Shown here in pieces: positions 53,359 to 55,101 of a DNA stretch of 55,101 nucleotides. Each line of letters begins with the position of its first letter. Within the stretch, counting starts at the first letter, position 1. The position numbers and the translations under genes were made by a program. The stretch is from Crocosphaera watsonii WH 8501 (lineage in GTDB: Bacteria > Cyanobacteriota > Cyanobacteriia > Cyanobacteriales > Microcystaceae). The DNA lies in NCBI RefSeq assembly GCF_000167195.1, contig NZ_AADV02000009.1:1-55101 (forward strand), written 5' to 3'. The notes beneath the pieces are model-generated. The model did not search any database, was not told the origin of the DNA, and saw only the letters and a program-made list of their open reading frames with translations.

Positions 53359-54345
53359 ATGTCCATTAAAGCATTTGTAACAGGAGGAACCGGATTTATT
53401 GGCGCAAACTTAATAAGACTTTTATTAAAAAAAGGTTATGAAGTTCGTGCTTTAGTTCGTCCTCAAAGTAGTTTAGAAAATCTCAAACCTTTAGATATTG
53501 AAATCATAAAGGGGGATCTTAACGATATTAACTTAAGCGAGAAAATAAGAGGTTGTAATGTGTTATTTCATGTCGCTGCTCATTACTCCTTATATCAAGC
53601 AGATAAAGAGCAATTACACAATAGCAATGTATTAGGAACTCGTTCTATTTTACAGGCGGCCAAACAAGCTAATATTGAACGTATTATTTACACCAGTTCC
53701 GTTGCTGCCATTGGAGTAGGGAACCCCGGAGAAATAGTCAATGAAACCCATCAAAGTCCCGTCAATGAATTAGTCGGACATTATAAGAAATCGAAATATT
53801 GGGCAGAACAAGAAGCAAAAAAAGCTATTATTAAGGGGCAAGATATCGTTATCGTTAACCCCAGTACCCCCATTGGACCACTAGACATTAAACCCACTCC
53901 TACGGGAGAGATTATTTTACGTTTTTTACGCCGTCAAATGCCAGCTTATGTCGATACAGGGCTAAATATTATTGATGTGCGAGACGTAGCGCAAGGTCAT
54001 CTGTTAGCATTAGAAAAAGGGAAGACAGGGGAACGCTATATTTTAGGCAACAAAAACCTCAGTTTAAAAGCCTTGTTAGAAGAATTATCCCAACTAACAG
54101 GGTTAAAAGCCCCCCAACAAACCTTACCCCTTTGGCTACCTTTAACTGTAGCATGGGTAGAAGAGACCTTATTATCCCCTTTGGGTAAAAAACCATCAAT
54201 TCCTATGGATGGGGTAAAAATGTCTAAACAGCCGATGTATTATGATCCATCTAAAGCTATTAATGAATTAGGTTTACCCTCTTCTCCCATTAAAAATGCT
54301 CTGCAGGATGCCATTAATTGGTTTACAAATAATGGCTATGTATAA
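53359..54345 (+). CDS. hpnA: NAD-dependent epimerase/dehydratase, HpnA-like
   Basis: This 328-residue extended SDR has the nucleotide motif FVTGGTGFIGANLIRLLL, the acid-rich second strand (EIIKGDLND), the catalytic YxxxK in LVGHYKKSKYWAE (with Ser in YTSSVAAIG) and the NPSTPIGPLDIKPTPTG substrate stretch. The last is typical of HpnA, linked to hopanoid biosynthesis sugar chemistry. No other hpn gene is in the window, so the pathway is inferred from the family. Confidence 0.87.
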   Translation: MSIKAFVTGGTGFIGANLIRLLLKKGYEVRALVRPQSSLENLKPLDIEIIKGDLNDINLSEKIRGCNVLFHVAAHYSLYQADKEQLHNSNVLGTRSILQAAKQANIERIIYTSSVAAIGVGNPGEIVNETHQSPVNELVGHYKKSKYWAEQEAKKAIIKGQDIVIVNPSTPIGPLDIKPTPTGEIILRFLRRQMPAYVDTGLNIIDVRDVAQGHLLALEKGKTGERYILGNKNLSLKALLEELSQLTGLKAPQQTLPLWLPLTVAWVEETLLSPLGKKPSIPMDGVKMSKQPMYYDPSKAINELGLPSSPIKNALQDAINWFTNNGYV

Positions 54346-54382
54346 GTAAATTACTGTTCATAATTCATAATAAGTAAAAATT

Positions 54383-55072
54383 ATGGAAGAATCTATCACT
54401 TATTGTTGGAATGATATTGGCGTTTCGGGGGATAGTTCTTGTGCTGAATTGAAAACAGTTATTCATTGTCGGAATTGTTCGGTTTATCGAGGTGCCGGTA
54501 GAACTCTCTTACAAAGAAATTCCCCAGAAGGTTATGTCGAAGAATGGACAGACATATTAGCACAAGATTGGCAAGAAGCAGCAGCAAAAGCTGAAGAAGA
54601 AGGTTCAACTTTAGTTAAAAAAGAGACAGTTAATGATGAAATTGTTGCTCTAGTTATTTTTAGAGTTTTTCAAGAATGGTTAGCCTTACCAGCATGGGTT
54701 GTTAAAGAAATTACTCATATCCATCCTGTTCATACTTTACCCCACCGAGGTAACCACGTTTTTGCTGGAATTGTTAATATTCGTGGTGAGATTTTAATGT
54801 GTATTTTACTGAGAAATCTCTTAGCATTACCTCTTGGAGACTTGGATGAGAAAGACAAGAATTTAAAAGATTTATCTTCTATTGTTCCTGTCATTTATGA
54901 GAGAATGATTGTGATTGAAATACAATCCAATCGTTGGGTATTTCCCGTAGATGAAATTTTAGGGGTTTATCGTTTCTCTTCACAACAATTACAAGATACT
55001 CCTGTTGTTATTTCTAAAACTCCTGATACTTATACCAAGAGAATTATTTCATTACGAACGAAAAAACATTAA
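54383..55072 (+). CDS. CheW-like chemotaxis coupling protein
   Basis: 229 residues: an N-terminal part with a Cys-rich stretch (CWNDIGVSGDSSCAELKTVIHC..C), then a CheW domain (VALVIFRVFQEWLALPAWVV, NHVFAGIVNIRGEILMCILL, NRWVFPVDEILGVYRFSSQQ). CheW couples receptors and histidine kinases; this type belongs to the pilus-motility (Pil/Hmp/Tax) systems in cyanobacteria. The C-terminus (IISLRTKKH) may be cut by a frameshift in an A6 run just before the stop. Confidence 0.85.
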   Translation: MEESITYCWNDIGVSGDSSCAELKTVIHCRNCSVYRGAGRTLLQRNSPEGYVEEWTDILAQDWQEAAAKAEEEGSTLVKKETVNDEIVALVIFRVFQEWLALPAWVVKEITHIHPVHTLPHRGNHVFAGIVNIRGEILMCILLRNLLALPLGDLDEKDKNLKDLSSIVPVIYERMIVIEIQSNRWVFPVDEILGVYRFSSQQLQDTPVVISKTPDTYTKRIISLRTKKH

Positions 55073-55101
55073 CTATCTAGATTCATGAATTCAGTATTCC
55101 T

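Noticed and set aside
1..55101. tRNA or rRNA genes
   Set aside because: Intergenic gaps were inspected for cloverleaf-like GGTTCGAATCC-type T-arms and rRNA-like conserved blocks; none was convincing.

Overview
The window is chromosomal DNA of a unicellular cyanobacterium, most like the Crocosphaera/Cyanothece group. Reasons: it is AT-rich with many HIP1 (GCGATCGC) octamers; it carries psbT, a cyanobacterial aa3-type cytochrome oxidase operon, KtrAB potassium uptake, a pilin G/H-domain protein, a CheW-like protein and several proteins I recognise as cyanobacterial; and it has cyanobacteria-style short repeats and IS elements. The genus assignment is inference. No rRNA, tRNA or CRISPR array was seen.

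Layout. 1-6300: start of a minus-strand membrane-protein gene, a VOC-like protein, an IS5-type element, folB, a rhomboid protease, and the pair murF / cysQ-like phosphatase. 6658-9268: a conserved protein of unknown role tightly linked to a sensor histidine kinase. 9543-12805: a plus-strand pyrimidine deoxynucleotide cluster (archaeal-type thymidylate synthase fused to an MtrA-like domain, a broken dCTP-deaminase-like membrane protein, dUTPase, dCMP deaminase); its enzymes converge on dUMP and dTMP. 12800-15673: ktrA, ktrB and nrdR on the minus strand. 15850-18729: psbT, a DUF2288 protein, a GH13 amylase and a nitrilase-family amidase. 18930-19357: a decayed TnpB gene. 19423-23051: ctaC-ctaD-ctaE.

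23296-36500 is the accessory part. It holds truncated secreted-protein genes, a vapBC pair with a stop inside vapC, an NHL beta-propeller protein, gamma-glutamyltransferase, an MscS channel gene split by one stop, an IS1380-type transposase, a brnTA pair with a stop inside brnT, an alpha/beta hydrolase, a 114-bp tandem repeat array, a methyltransferase, a plsC fragment beside a perfect palindrome, and a pilin-like protein. Both toxin genes carry one nonsense codon while both antitoxins are intact.

36656-47660 is mostly housekeeping: an alpha/beta hydrolase, rpmB, a 1-Cys peroxiredoxin, a methyltransferase, an AMIN/Amidase_3 amidase, a two-gene ImmA/IrrE peptidase plus PIN-like nuclease module (41015-42708), a YciI protein, a biotin operon (bioF - esterase - bioC) and aspS. 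47700-55101: a PEP-CTERM tail between direct repeats, a small immunity-like pair, two tiny hydrophobic ORFs, a carbamoyltransferase / SxtJ / DUF5989 cassette, an Rpn-type nuclease, a frameshifted secreted-protein gene, an hpnA-like epimerase and a CheW-like protein.

The main themes are a complete dUMP/dTMP supply operon containing a damaged membrane-anchored member; many recent one-base gene losses, which suggest relaxed selection or uncorrected assembly errors; and the IrrE-PIN pair, the best candidate here for an undescribed functional system.
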